DNA of 28,756 nt from Anaeromyxobacter_A sp035636195 (GCA_035636195.1 DASPZP010000030.1:1-28756), one strand, 5' to 3'. Positions 1-8,082 are shown, counted from the stretch's first letter. The notes: generated by a model from the sequence alone, not told the origin. Translations and numbers: made by a program.

Positions 1-504
1 GCGCTGCTCGGGCTGGTGGCCTTCGGCGCCCGGGAGCGGGATGCCCGCCGCCTCGCCGCGGTCTTCCTACCGCTCGCGCTGGCGCTCCTCGCCAGCGGCG
101 TGGCCGTCCAGGAGCTGAAGGACCTGTTCGCCACGCCGCGCCCGCTTTCCGTCTACGGCGGGGAGCGGGTCCGCATCGGGCTCGAACCGCTCTTCCTGTT
201 CGGCTTTCCGAGCGGGCACGCCAGCGCCGTGGCAACCTTCGGCGTCTACGCGCTGCTCGCCTACCGGCGCCGCGCGAGCTGGTCGCTGGCGCTCGTCCTG
301 CTCGGCGGGCTCTCGCGGATCTACCTGGGTGCCCACTGGGTGCTGGATGTCCTCGGCGGCTGGGCGCTCGGCGGCTCGCTCGGCCTGCTCGCCTACCTCC
401 TCGCGCGCTGGGCCTGGCCCGAGGGGCACCTGGCGCGGCTCGCGCCAGGCCGCGGCAAGTCCCTGGCAGCCGCGGGAGCCCCCGAAATGCCGCGCGGTCC
501 TTGA
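1..504 (+). CDS. PAP2-family membrane phosphatase (5' end outside window)
   Basis: The frame is open from base 1, so the start lies upstream of the window and only the C-terminal part is seen. The three PAP2 phosphatase signature motifs occur in order: KDLFATPRP (K-x6-RP) near 118-144, PSGHA near 208-222, and SRIYLGAHWVLD (SR-x5-H-x3-D) near 313-348. In this family they form the active site that hydrolyses phosphate monoesters of lipids such as phosphatidate or undecaprenyl pyrophosphate. Hydrophobic stretches between the motifs fit an integral membrane protein. The substrate cannot be told from the sequence. The stop codon (502-504) lies inside the predicted -35 box of the rpsP promoter. The neighbour downstream is the ribosomal operon, with no evident functional link. 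Confidence 0.9.
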   Translation, partial: ALLGLVAFGARERDARRLAAVFLPLALALLASGVAVQELKDLFATPRPLSVYGGERVRIGLEPLFLFGFPSGHASAVATFGVYALLAYRRRASWSLALVLLGGLSRIYLGAHWVLDVLGGWALGGSLGLLAYLLARWAWPEGHLARLAPGRGKSLAAAGAPEMPRGP

Positions 505-529
505 CTTGACAGGTAAGCTCCCGTAGAAG
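501..529 (+). promoter_or_regulatory. Predicted sigma70-type promoter of the rpsP operon
   Basis: A -35 box TTGACT (501-506) and a -10 box TAGAAG (524-529) are separated by 17 bp. They sit about 88 bp before the rpsP start, which leaves a leader of roughly 80 nt. This is one of the best hexamer and spacing matches in the window and lies where a promoter for the ribosomal operon is expected. A second TTGACA at 506-511 would leave only 12 bp to the same -10, so the first -35 is preferred. Confidence 0.6.
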
Positions 530-616
530 AATCCGCTTTTTCGAGGAACCGCGATGGGCCGCGGCGGCGCTGCGGTCCTGGGTTCCGTATTTCCAAGATT
601 TCAGAGGAGGCAGCAC

Positions 617-886
617 ATGGCAGTGGTTCTGCGGCTCAGCCGCGCCGGCACCCACAAGGCGCCCTTTTACCACGTGGTGGCGACCGACTCGCGGAACCCG
701 CGCGACGGCAAGTACCTCGAGGACGTCGGCATCTACGACCCCACGCAGCGGCCCGAGCGCATCGAGCTCAAGACCGACCGCGTCGAGCACTGGCTCAAGG
801 TGGGCGCCGTCCCGAGCCAGACCGTGGCGATGATGCTGAAGCGGGCCAAGAAGGCGGCGCCGCCCGTCGAGAAGACCGCGAAGTAG
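617..886 (+). CDS. rpsP: 30S ribosomal protein bS16
   Basis: An 89-residue protein with the typical bS16 opening (MAVVLRLSRAGTHKAPFYHVV) and the family segments VATDSRNPRDGKYLEDVGIYDP and RVEHWLKVGAVPSQTV. It is a small-subunit protein that binds 16S rRNA early in assembly. An in-frame upstream ATG at 554 exists. ATG 617 is chosen because AGAGGAGG (603-610) lies 6 nt before it and because bS16 proteins begin at this position. The C-terminus is Lys/Ala-rich. It is the first gene of the operon rpsP-khpA-rimM-trmD-rplS, the classic order in many bacteria, although ffh is not next to it here. Confidence 0.97.
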   Translation: MAVVLRLSRAGTHKAPFYHVVATDSRNPRDGKYLEDVGIYDPTQRPERIELKTDRVEHWLKVGAVPSQTVAMMLKRAKKAAPPVEKTAK

Positions 887-904
887 CCGGTCGGACCGCC
901 GCCC

Positions 905-1135
905 ATGCGCGACCTCGTCGTCTGGCTCGCCCAGCAACTGGTGGAGGACAAGGCGGCGGTGCGCGTCGAGGCCATCGAGCGCGATCGCGCGACCGTGCTC
1001 GAGCTGACCGTCGCCGAGGACGATCTGGGCCGCGTCATCGGCCGCGGCGGCCGCACCGCCAAGGCGCTCCGCACCGTGCTCGACATCGCGGCGCGCCGCC
1101 ACGGCCGGCGGGCGGTGCTCGACATCCTCGACTGA
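905..1135 (+). CDS. khpA: KH-domain RNA-binding protein KhpA
   Basis: A 76-residue protein made of a single KH domain. The RNA-contacting loop GRGG (residues 46-49, in RVIGRGGRTAKALR) is intact, followed by the helix leading to the C-terminal ILD. Small KH proteins of this type sit between rpsP and rimM in many bacteria and bind RNA, in some species as a complex with KhpB/Jag. The length matches the family. It lies 18 bp after rpsP and 2 bp before rimM, so it is almost certainly co-transcribed with both. Confidence 0.93.
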   Translation: MRDLVVWLAQQLVEDKAAVRVEAIERDRATVLELTVAEDDLGRVIGRGGRTAKALRTVLDIAARRHGRRAVLDILD

Positions 1136-1137
1136 CC

Positions 1138-1677
1138 GTGAGCGCCATTCGCATCGGCAAGGTGGTCCGGGCGATCGGGCTGCGCGGACTCGTCGGGGTG
1201 GCAGGGACGGATGGGGCGCTGGGCTCGCTCCGGAGCGTGGCGCTCCGGCGTTCGGAAGAGGCCGAGCGCGCGTACGATGTGGTGGATGCGCGGCCGCAGG
1301 GGAAGCTGTGGGCCGCGCAGCTCGGCGGCGTCGACACCCGGGAAGCAGCCGAGGCGCTGGTCGGGTGCGAGGTGCTGGCGGATCGGGCAGCGCTGGGCGA
1401 GGCGGGGCAGGACCGGCACTTCTGGGCCGACCTGGAGGGTCTGCCGGTCGTGACGGTGGGTGGAGAGCTGGTGGGCGAGGTCACCGGGCTCCTGGAGACG
1501 GGTGCGGTGGACGTGCTGGTGGTGGCGGGCGCGCGGGGCGAGGTGCTCATCCCGCTCGCTCCGTACGTGACGGTGGAGCGGGAGGCCGAGCGGGTGGTGC
1601 TAGATCCGCCGGAGGGCCTGCTGGAGCTGGCAGCGGAGGGACGCGAGGTGAAGGGAGGTCCCGGGCGAGGCGACTGA
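1138..1677 (+). CDS. rimM: Ribosome maturation factor RimM
   Basis: A 179-residue protein with a GTG start. The N-terminal RimM domain opens with IRIGKVVRAIGLRG. The C-terminal PRC-barrel domain is seen as HFWADLEGLPVVTV through EVLIPLAPYVTVERE to the LDPPEGLLEL ending, which is diagnostic of RimM. The protein binds ribosomal protein uS19 and helps process and fold the 3' domain of 16S rRNA. It sits 2 bp after khpA and 1 bp before trmD, so translation of the three is probably coupled. Confidence 0.95.
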   Translation: MSAIRIGKVVRAIGLRGLVGVAGTDGALGSLRSVALRRSEEAERAYDVVDARPQGKLWAAQLGGVDTREAAEALVGCEVLADRAALGEAGQDRHFWADLEGLPVVTVGGELVGEVTGLLETGAVDVLVVAGARGEVLIPLAPYVTVEREAERVVLDPPEGLLELAAEGREVKGGPGRGD

Positions 1678-1678
1678 C

Positions 1679-2422
1679 GTGGCGAAGCTGGAGTTCGAGA
1701 TCCTGACGCTGTTCCCCCGCATGTGCTCGGGGTACCTGGCCGAGAGCATCCTCGGCAAGGCGCAGGAGAGCGGGCTCCTCGCGGTGAAGGTCGTCGACGT
1801 GCGCGACCACGCGGCGGGCAAGCACAAGGTCACCGACGACTCGCCCTACGGTGGCGGGGCCGGCATGGTGATGAAGCCGGAGCCGCTCACCGAGGCGATC
1901 GAGGCCGCCCGCGGCAGACTACCGGGGGCGAGCGTCATCCTGATGAGTCCGCGGGGCGTGCGGCTGGACCAGCAGGTGGCGCGCGAGGTGGCGGAGGGTG
2001 GGCGGGCCATCCTGGTGTGCGGCCGCTACGAAGGGATCGACGAGCGGGTGAGGGCGGTGGTGGACAGGGAGTTGTCGCTGGGCGACTTCGTGCTGACCGG
2101 CGGCGAGCTGGCGGCGCTGGCGGTGGTGGATGCGGCAGCGCGCTTCATCCCGGGGGTGCTCGGCAACGCGAGCTCCGCTGGGCAGGAGAGCTTCTCGGGT
2201 GAGGGTGGGCTCCTCGAGCACCCGCACTACACCCGGCCCCCGGCGTACCGGGGGATGCAGGTTCCGGAGGTCCTGCTGTCGGGGGATCACCGGCGGATCG
2301 AGCGGTGGCGGCGGCGCGAAGCGCTCCGGGCCACCCGGGAACGGCGGCCGGACCTCTTCGCGAGGCTGGCGCTGACGGAACAGGACCTCCGCCTCCTCGA
2401 GGCGGCTGACGACGAGCTGTGA
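1679..2422 (+). CDS. trmD: tRNA (guanine-N1-)-methyltransferase
   Basis: A 247-residue SPOUT enzyme that methylates G37 of tRNAs reading CNN and some other codons, preventing +1 frameshifting. Visible family blocks are FEILTLFPRMCSGYL at the start, DDSPYGGGAGMVMKPEPL (residues 53-70), the knotted SAM-binding segment VCGRYEGIDERV (113-124), LGDFVLTGGELAAL (134-147) and GLLEHPHYTRP (177-187). The residue normally Asp in the catalytic DSF motif is Glu here (E170 in QESF), a conservative change. The GTG start is 1 bp after the rimM stop, which fits coupled translation. Confidence 0.97.
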   Translation: MAKLEFEILTLFPRMCSGYLAESILGKAQESGLLAVKVVDVRDHAAGKHKVTDDSPYGGGAGMVMKPEPLTEAIEAARGRLPGASVILMSPRGVRLDQQVAREVAEGGRAILVCGRYEGIDERVRAVVDRELSLGDFVLTGGELAALAVVDAAARFIPGVLGNASSAGQESFSGEGGLLEHPHYTRPPAYRGMQVPEVLLSGDHRRIERWRRREALRATRERRPDLFARLALTEQDLRLLEAADDEL

Positions 2423-2432
2423 AGGAGAGACG

Positions 2433-2855
2433 ATGCTGCGCAAGGCGATTAGCGACATCGAAGCGAAGCACGTGCGGAAGGACATCCCCGACTTCCGCTC
2501 GGGCGACACCGTCCGCGTGCACACGAAGATCAAGGAAGGCGACAAAGAGCGCGTCCAGGTCTTCGAGGGCGTGGTCATCCGGCACCGGAAGGGCGACGCG
2601 CGGGCGATGTTCACCGTGCGCAAGACCAGCTACGGTGTGGGCGTGGAGCGCATGTTCCCCGTCCACAGCCCCCGCATCGACCGCATCGAGGTGATGGGCC
2701 ACGGCCAGGTGCGCCGCTCGCGGCTTTATTACCTGCGCGAGCTGCAGGGGAAGGCCGCCCGCCTCACCCAGGAGGAGGGTCCGGAGGGCGCCACCGCCTC
2801 TGCGGCCGCTCCGGCCGCCCCGGCCGCTCCAGCGGCTCCCGCGCCGCAGGCCTGA
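2433..2855 (+). CDS. rplS: 50S ribosomal protein bL19
   Basis: A 140-residue protein. Residues 1-115 are canonical bL19: the segments PDFRSGDTVRVHTKIKEGDKERVQ, FEGVVI, RKTSYGVGVERMFPVHSPRID and RRSRLYYLRELQGKAAR are all recognisable. It lies at the 30S-50S interface near uS13/uS19 bridges. The start ATG is preceded by GAAGGAGAG (2421-2429). The last ~25 residues form a low-complexity Ala/Pro tail absent from the usual 115-120 aa family length. It is the last ribosomal gene of the operon. The usual rnhB neighbour is missing downstream. Confidence 0.96.
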   Translation: MLRKAISDIEAKHVRKDIPDFRSGDTVRVHTKIKEGDKERVQVFEGVVIRHRKGDARAMFTVRKTSYGVGVERMFPVHSPRIDRIEVMGHGQVRRSRLYYLRELQGKAARLTQEEGPEGATASAAAPAAPAAPAAPAPQA

Positions 2856-2901
2856 TCGCGCGGGCGCGCCGGGTCTGCTTCCGCGGCGCGCTCGCTGCGG
2901 C

Positions 2902-2907
2902 TAACAT
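2902..2907 (+). promoter_or_regulatory. -10 element for a leaderless start at 2914
   Basis: TAACAT ends 6 nt before the GTG start of the next gene, with TTCCGC 17 bp upstream (2879-2884) as a weak -35. No Shine-Dalgarno sequence lies in front of the GTG, so a leaderless transcript is likely. The same geometry recurs at several genes in this window. Confidence 0.45.
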
Positions 2908-2913
2908 CGCCGC

Positions 2914-4770
2914 GTGTTGCTCATCGAGATCGCAGCCCAGGGCGTGAAGGGCGTCTCGCCGTCCGGCGGGAGCGCCCGGCTGCGCCCGGGCTACAACCTC
3001 GTGCCCTTCGAGGGTGCCGCGCTGCGGCACCTGCTCGAGGCGCTCTTCTATCCGTCGCCGCGCGACGGCGAGGCGCTGCGCGGACCGAGCGCCGGGAGCG
3101 GGCCGGTGCGGGCGGGCGTGACGGTCCTTGGCAACGATGGGGTCACCTGGCGGCTCGTGCGCGACTTCGCGGCCGGTTGCCAGCTGCAGCGGCTCGATCC
3201 GGAGCGGCGCGCCTTCACCCTCGCCGCGCAGACGCTGGACGAGGTGGCGGCGGTCCTGCGCGACCAGGTAGGGGTACCCCCGCGCGGTCGGCTCGCGCTC
3301 CTCACCCTCGCGGTCAGCGACCTCCCATCTCGCCACGGCGCCGGGCTCTCCGGCCACGCGCCGCAGGTGGCCGCGCGGCGCCCGCTCGCCGGCGCCGAGG
3401 CGGAGAAGCGCCTCGGCGAGCTGCGCGCCGAGCTCGCCCGCGCCGAGCGCGCCGAGAAGCTCCAGTACCAGCTCGACGGGCTCCAGAGCCGCCTCTTCAA
3501 GGCGGAGGAGGCGCTGCGCGAGGGGGCCCGCCTGCGCGAGGGAGCGCAGGCCGCCGAGGTCGCGCTGGCTGCGAGCGGGCCGGTCGCGGCGGTGGCCGAA
3601 TCGCTCGGCGACGTGGAGGCGAAGCTCGCCGTCCACGCGCGCGCGCTGGCGCGCCGCGACGAGGCGCTCGCCAAGCTGGAGGGCGAGCGCTCGGCGGTCG
3701 AAGAGGAGGCGGCGCGCGGTAGGCCGCGGCCGTTCTGGCTCGATCTACGCTTCTGGGCCGGAGTCGTCGCCGGGGTCGCGGCGCTGGCCGTCGGGGTATG
3801 GGGCGGTGCCGGGCAGGCGCGAGGGCTGCGCTACCTGGCGCTGCTCGACATCCCCGCCTTCGCCTGGTCGGCCTGGAGCGCGCTCGGCTGGGTGGCGGCG
3901 CTCGAGGTGCACGGCCGACTCGGCCGGCGGCGCAGCCTGCTCGAGGAGCACGAGAGGAAGGCGCTCGAGACGTTCGACCGCGAATCGGCCGAGGTGCGAC
4001 TGGCGCTCCGGACACTGGGCGTCGCGGCGGTGGGCGAGCTGCAGGAGGCGTTGAACCGGGTCGGCGACGTGCGGGCCGCGGCGGAGGAGGCCCGCCAAAA
4101 GGTGGCGCTGTTCGAGGCGAGCGCTGCCACCCGGTCGGCGGAGCAGGATCGCGAGCAAGTGGAGCAGGAGCTGCGCCAGGTCGAGCAGGCGCTCTCGGCC
4201 GAGGCGGGCGGCTACGTGCGCGATCCGCGCTCGGTCGAGATGGAGCTGGAGCGCGTGCAGGCCGAGGCCGAGGCCGCCGGCACGGCGCCCGAGCCCGAGC
4301 CCGAGCCGCCCGGACCGGCAGGCGCCGCCGAGGCGACGCCGTGCGACCCGTTGCGCGAGGTGCTGGAGCGCGCCGCCCGCGAGCTCGGGGTGAGCCCCGC
4401 CGCGGTCGCGCGTGAGGCCCAGCTGCGCGCGTCGCAAGTGCTGGGAGTGCTCTCGGCCAACCGGCTCTCGGGCCTGTCCGTCGACGATCGCGGAAACCTC
4501 GTGGCGCAGCGCTCCGGTCAGCCGACCGCCGCTGCCGCGCTCCAGCCGGGCGACCGCGACCTGGTGTTCCTCGCCCTCAAGCTCGCGCTCATGGAGCGGG
4601 CGCTCGCGGGCGGCAAGCAGGTGGCCGTGGCCGACGACGCGTTCGCCGCGTTGCCCGAGACGGCGCGCCGCCTGGCGGGACGCCTCCTCAAGCAGCTGGC
4701 GCGCCCCGGCCAGCTCCTCCACGCCACCGCGGACCTCGCGTTCCGCGAGTCGGCCGACCACGTGGCCTGA
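2914..4770 (+). CDS. Membrane-embedded Rad50/SMC-like protein with degenerate P-loop
   Basis: A 618-residue protein laid out like a Rad50/RecF/YhaN ATPase. The N-terminal segment LRPGYNLVPFEGAALRHLLEAL (residues 24-44) aligns with the usual Walker A region, but the GKS/T core is absent (PFEGAALRH). Two Ala/Glu/Arg-rich coiled-coil stretches (~155-270 and ~335-440) flank two hydrophobic segments (~281-298 and ~307-330). The C-terminal lobe retains a signature-like QPGDRDLVFLALKLAL and a Walker B-like VAVADDAFAALP (570-581), then LLHAT in the H-loop position. It therefore looks like an ABC-type head split by a membrane-anchored coiled coil that has lost the ATP-binding lysine. Function unknown; roles at the membrane in DNA or envelope organisation are speculation. 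GTG start; yraN begins 1 bp after its stop. Confidence 0.7.
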   Translation: MLLIEIAAQGVKGVSPSGGSARLRPGYNLVPFEGAALRHLLEALFYPSPRDGEALRGPSAGSGPVRAGVTVLGNDGVTWRLVRDFAAGCQLQRLDPERRAFTLAAQTLDEVAAVLRDQVGVPPRGRLALLTLAVSDLPSRHGAGLSGHAPQVAARRPLAGAEAEKRLGELRAELARAERAEKLQYQLDGLQSRLFKAEEALREGARLREGAQAAEVALAASGPVAAVAESLGDVEAKLAVHARALARRDEALAKLEGERSAVEEEAARGRPRPFWLDLRFWAGVVAGVAALAVGVWGGAGQARGLRYLALLDIPAFAWSAWSALGWVAALEVHGRLGRRRSLLEEHERKALETFDRESAEVRLALRTLGVAAVGELQEALNRVGDVRAAAEEARQKVALFEASAATRSAEQDREQVEQELRQVEQALSAEAGGYVRDPRSVEMELERVQAEAEAAGTAPEPEPEPPGPAGAAEATPCDPLREVLERAARELGVSPAAVAREAQLRASQVLGVLSANRLSGLSVDDRGNLVAQRSGQPTAAAALQPGDRDLVFLALKLALMERALAGGKQVAVADDAFAALPETARRLAGRLLKQLARPGQLLHATADLAFRESADHVA

Positions 4771-4771
4771 C

Positions 4772-5176
4772 GTGGCGGATGACGAGCGCACCGCGCCGCC
4801 GGGCGGGGATCGCGCTGCCCGCGGCCGCGAGGCCGAGGAGACCGCCGCGGCGTGGCTGGCCGGGCAGGGATACCGCATGCTCGCCCGCAACCACCGGACG
4901 CGCCGCGGCGAGGTGGACCTCGTCTGCCGCGAGGGCGGGGTGCTCTGCTTCGTCGAGGTCCGCAGCCGGACGCGCCTCGACTACGGATCGCCGGCGGGCT
5001 CGGTGACGGTGGCGAAGGCGCGTCGGGTGGTGGCCGCCGCGACCGACTGGGCGCTGCGCCACGGCGGGCTCGCACAGGACATGCGCTTCGACGTCGTCGC
5101 GGTCGATCTCACGGGCGCGGCGCCGCGCTGTGAGCTGTTCCGGAATGCCTTCGACGCGGAGGGCCGGCGCAGCTAG
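4772..5176 (+). CDS. yraN: YraN/UPF0102-family nuclease-fold protein
   Basis: A 134-residue protein with the UPF0102 signature: GREAEETAAAWLAGQGYRML (residues 18-37), ARNHRTRRGEVDLV (38-51) and LCFVEVRSR (58-66). The GExDL and FVEVK/R motifs match the catalytic core of Holliday-junction-resolvase-like PD-(D/E)xK folds, but the cellular role of YraN is not settled. The GTG at 4772, one base after the upstream stop, gives the family's usual length. In many genomes the gene sits close to rplS, rnhB and rsmI, and this arrangement is preserved here. A Ser/Arg-rich extension is not present. Confidence 0.9.
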   Translation: MADDERTAPPGGDRAARGREAEETAAAWLAGQGYRMLARNHRTRRGEVDLVCREGGVLCFVEVRSRTRLDYGSPAGSVTVAKARRVVAAATDWALRHGGLAQDMRFDVVAVDLTGAAPRCELFRNAFDAEGRRS

Positions 5177-5185
5177 CCGTGGCCG

Positions 5186-6025
5186 ATGCCTACCGGGACC
5201 CTGTACGTCGTCGCCACGCCCATCGGCAACCTGGGGGACCTCTCGCCGCGTGCGGCCGAGATCCTGCGGAGCGTCCGGGCGGTGGCCGCGGAGGACACCC
5301 GGCGAACCCTCCAGCTCTTCGCGCATCTGGGCGCGCCGGCGCCGGTCATGATCTCGCTGCCCGCCTTCGACGAACGGGGCCGCTCGGGGGCGGTGCTGGC
5401 ACGGCTCGCAGCCGGCGAGGACGTGGCGCTCTGCACGGACGCAGGCACGCCCGGCGTCTCGGATCCCGGCCAGCAGCTCGTAGAGGCCGCCTGGGAAGTC
5501 GGCGCGCGGGTGGTGCCGGTGCCCGGCCCGTGCGCAGCGGTGGCCGCGCTCGCCGCGTCGGGGCTCGCGAGCGATCGCTTCTTCGTGCAGGGTTTCCTGC
5601 CGCGCAAGGGCGGGGGTAGGGCCGAGGCGCTGGAGCTCCTGCGGCGCGTGCCGGCGACGATCGTGCTTTACGAAGCCGGGAACCGCACCGGCGAGACCCT
5701 GCGCGAGCTCGCAGCCGTGCTGGGAGACCGGCCGGCGGCCGTGGCGCGCGAGCTCACCAAGCTGCACGAGGAGATCGCGCGCGGCCCGCTCTCCGCGCTG
5801 GCAGAGCGCTTCGCGGACGGCGCGCGGGGCGAGGTGACGCTGGTGGTCGCGGGCGCGAGCGCGGAGGCGCCGCCGGAGCCGCCGCCGGAGCCACTGGAGG
5901 ACGAGCTGCGCCGCCGGATGGCGGCCGGCGAGCCGCCCTCCGGCATCGCGCGCGACGTGGCGAAGGCGCGCGGGCTCAAGCGCGCCGAGGTGTACGACGC
6001 GCTCGAGCGGCTGAAACACGGGTAG
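5186..6025 (+). CDS. rsmI: 16S rRNA (cytidine1402-2'-O)-methyltransferase RsmI
   Basis: A 279-residue tetrapyrrole-methylase-fold enzyme. Diagnostic blocks are GTLYVVATPIGNLGDLSPRA (residues 4-23), AAEDTRRTLQLF (34-45), CTDAGTPGVSDPG (83-95), PVPGPCAAVAAL and FFVQGFLPRKGGGRAEAL. The protein methylates the ribose of C1402 in the decoding centre of 16S rRNA with SAM. The C-terminus (MAAGEPPSGIARDVAKARGLKRAEVYDAL) is the usual helical RsmI tail. ATG 5186 lies 10 bp after yraN. A GTG at 5179 is in another frame. Confidence 0.95.
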   Translation: MPTGTLYVVATPIGNLGDLSPRAAEILRSVRAVAAEDTRRTLQLFAHLGAPAPVMISLPAFDERGRSGAVLARLAAGEDVALCTDAGTPGVSDPGQQLVEAAWEVGARVVPVPGPCAAVAALAASGLASDRFFVQGFLPRKGGGRAEALELLRRVPATIVLYEAGNRTGETLRELAAVLGDRPAAVARELTKLHEEIARGPLSALAERFADGARGEVTLVVAGASAEAPPEPPPEPLEDELRRRMAAGEPPSGIARDVAKARGLKRAEVYDALERLKHG

Positions 6026-6586
6026 CGCTTTCAATCACATCTGGAGGAGCCGCCCGCTGAAGCTGAAATGGCGGTCACCCTCCGAGGTGGCCCGGCGCGG
6101 GGCACGGCTCCGGCCGCTGGTCCTCGCGCCGCGCGTGGTACGCAAGGCGCCGTGACGCGCCATGTCGCTCATGGGCGCCAGCGAAAACTCGCTCGCGCAA
6201 CCGCGGCACCGTCGTGCGCTGGCGCTTCGCTCGAGCAGTTCGCCGGCGCACGAGGAGTCCTCGGCGTCACGGCGCGACCGTCGAACCATGGGCGGCGCTG
6301 CGGAGGCAGCCTTCGCCGCACCCCGCTCCGGGCCGCGGAGCGGCGGAGCGATCCAAGCTCCTTCCGGGAAGTCGCAGGAGGCGACGTTGTCGTTCTGCGC
6401 GATGTGACCGCCCGAATGCGCGCGGCACGCCTGCGCGTGCGGCGGCCTGAGCGCTTCGCGAACGACCGACGCACCCAGCCCGGAAGGTCATTGGCGAGCA
6501 CCGCCGGGTGACCACCCCGCTGCCCCTGTTCGGAGCCGGCCTGCGTACCGGAAGGTCGGCCCGGCGGCGGGGAACAAGCACCCGCC
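6026..6586. other. 560-bp interval without a convincing gene
   Basis: This stretch separates convergent rsmI and the response-regulator gene. Several short frames are open on both strands (e.g. 6068-6511 +, 6169-6501 -, 6035-6289 -), but all translate to Arg/Ala/Ser-rich strings with no recognisable motif, as expected for chance frames in GC-rich DNA. There is no clear terminator hairpin with a T-tract, tRNA or repeat. Decayed coding DNA is possible but cannot be shown. Confidence 0.5.
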
Positions 6587-7987
6587 CTACTCGTCGGCGT
6601 CTTCCTCGCGCAGCCCGAGCTCCTTCATCTTCACCTGCAGCGACTTGCGGCTGATCTGCAGCCGCTTGGCGGCGCGGGTGACGTTGCCGCCCGTCTCCTC
6701 CAGCGCCCGGGCGATGAGCTCCTTCTCCAGCTCGGCCTGCGCCTGCCGGACGATCTCCTTCATCGAGGCGCCACTCGGCGCGGCGATGGCGCCGAGCGGG
6801 CCCACCGCGGCGATGGGCACCGCCGTGCCGGGGAGCCGCTCGCGGAGGGCGTCCGGGAGCGAGGCGCCCTCGATGACCGGGCCGTCTGCGAACAGCACGG
6901 AGCGCTCCATCAGATTCTCGAGCTCCCGGATGTTGCCCGGCCAGGAATAGGCGAGCAGGACCTGCAGCGCCTCCTCGTCCACGCGCTCCACCTTCTTCCC
7001 GAGCCGCTGGTCGTACTTGCGGATGAAGTGCTCGACGAGCAGCGGGATGTCCCCCTTGCGATCGCGCAGCGGAGGCAACGCGATGGGGACCACCGCCAGC
7101 CGATAGTAGAGGTCCTCCCGGAAGCGGCCGTCGGCGATGAGGGCCTTGAGGTCGCGGTTGGTGGCGGCGATGAGGCGCACGTCGACGCGCAAGGTCTTGA
7201 TGCCGCCCACGCGCTCGAACTCCGATTCCTGGAGCGCGCGCAGGAGCTTCACCTGCGTCTCGACCGGGATCTCGCCGATCTCGTCGAGGAAGAGCGTCCC
7301 GCCGTCGGCGAGCTCGAAGCGGCCTGGCTTCGAGCCGACCGCGCCCGTGAAGGCGCCCCGCTCGTAGCCGAAGAGCTCGCTCTCCACCAGATCCTTGGGG
7401 ATGGCGGCGCAGTTCACCTTGATGAGCGACTTGTCACGGCGCGAAGAGTTGCGGTGCAGCTCGCGCGCGATGAGCTCCTTGCCGGTTCCGCTCTCGCCGG
7501 TGATGAGCACGGTCGAGGGCGAGTCGGCGACCTTGCCCACGATCTCGTAGACCTGCCGCATGGGCGGGGAGAGGCCGACCAGCGGCGCCGGCGCGACGGT
7601 CCCGTGCACGTTCTGCCGCTCGAGCTCGTGCGCGCGGGTGGCCTTGGCGATGACCTTCTTCAGCTCCTCCTGCTCGAACGGCTTCGTGATGTAGTCGAAG
7701 GCCCCCGCCTTGAGCGCCTGCACGGCGCTGTCGACCGTGCCATGCGCCGTGATCATGATGACCGGGATGTCGGGGAACTCGACCGCCGCGCGCTCGAGGA
7801 GCTTCAGCCCGCTCATGCCCGGCATGACGAGGTCCGTCACGACCACGTGCACGGGGGTCTTCTGCAAGACCGCCAGGGCCTGCTCGCCGTTGCCCGCGGT
7901 GGTGACCTCGTACCCCTCGCGCGCCAGCATGGCGGCGAGGACGCGCCGGATGTTGAGCTCGTCGTCGACGATGAGGACGTGGGGCAC
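6587..7987 (-). CDS. NtrC-family sigma54-dependent response regulator
   Basis: A 466-residue three-domain activator. The receiver domain (~1-120) has the acidic pair DD at 8-9, phospho-acceptor D52 (VVVTDLVMPG), T80 and K102. The AAA+ domain (~135-370) has Walker A GESGTGKE (164-171), the sigma54-contacting GAFTGA loop (211-216), Walker B TLFLDE (231-236) and the conserved WPGNIRELEN (349-358). A Fis-type HTH closes the protein (~425-460, ETGGNVTRAAKRLQISRKSL). Phosphorylation should drive ATP-dependent opening of sigma54 promoters. The upstream gene on the same strand is a histidine kinase, so they form a likely pair. The start is GTG; the candidate TAATCA (7999-7994) lies 6 nt upstream. The regulated promoters are not visible here. 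Confidence 0.95.
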   Translation of the reverse strand: MPHVLIVDDELNIRRVLAAMLAREGYEVTTAGNGEQALAVLQKTPVHVVVTDLVMPGMSGLKLLERAAVEFPDIPVIMITAHGTVDSAVQALKAGAFDYITKPFEQEELKKVIAKATRAHELERQNVHGTVAPAPLVGLSPPMRQVYEIVGKVADSPSTVLITGESGTGKELIARELHRNSSRRDKSLIKVNCAAIPKDLVESELFGYERGAFTGAVGSKPGRFELADGGTLFLDEIGEIPVETQVKLLRALQESEFERVGGIKTLRVDVRLIAATNRDLKALIADGRFREDLYYRLAVVPIALPPLRDRKGDIPLLVEHFIRKYDQRLGKKVERVDEEALQVLLAYSWPGNIRELENLMERSVLFADGPVIEGASLPDALRERLPGTAVPIAAVGPLGAIAAPSGASMKEIVRQAQAELEKELIARALEETGGNVTRAAKRLQISRKSLQVKMKELGLREEDADE

Positions 7988-8082
7988 GGAGCGTGATTAC
8001 CACGGCGCTCCGGAGAAATGCAGGGCCAGGAAATGCACCCATCCCCCGATGAGTTACCGCATGCCCGGCGGGGCGAAGCGCG

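Noticed and set aside
6068..6511. Possible 147-aa gene after rsmI
   Set aside because: No homology recognised, Arg/Ala-biased composition, no ribosome-binding site of note, and competing open frames in the same stretch.
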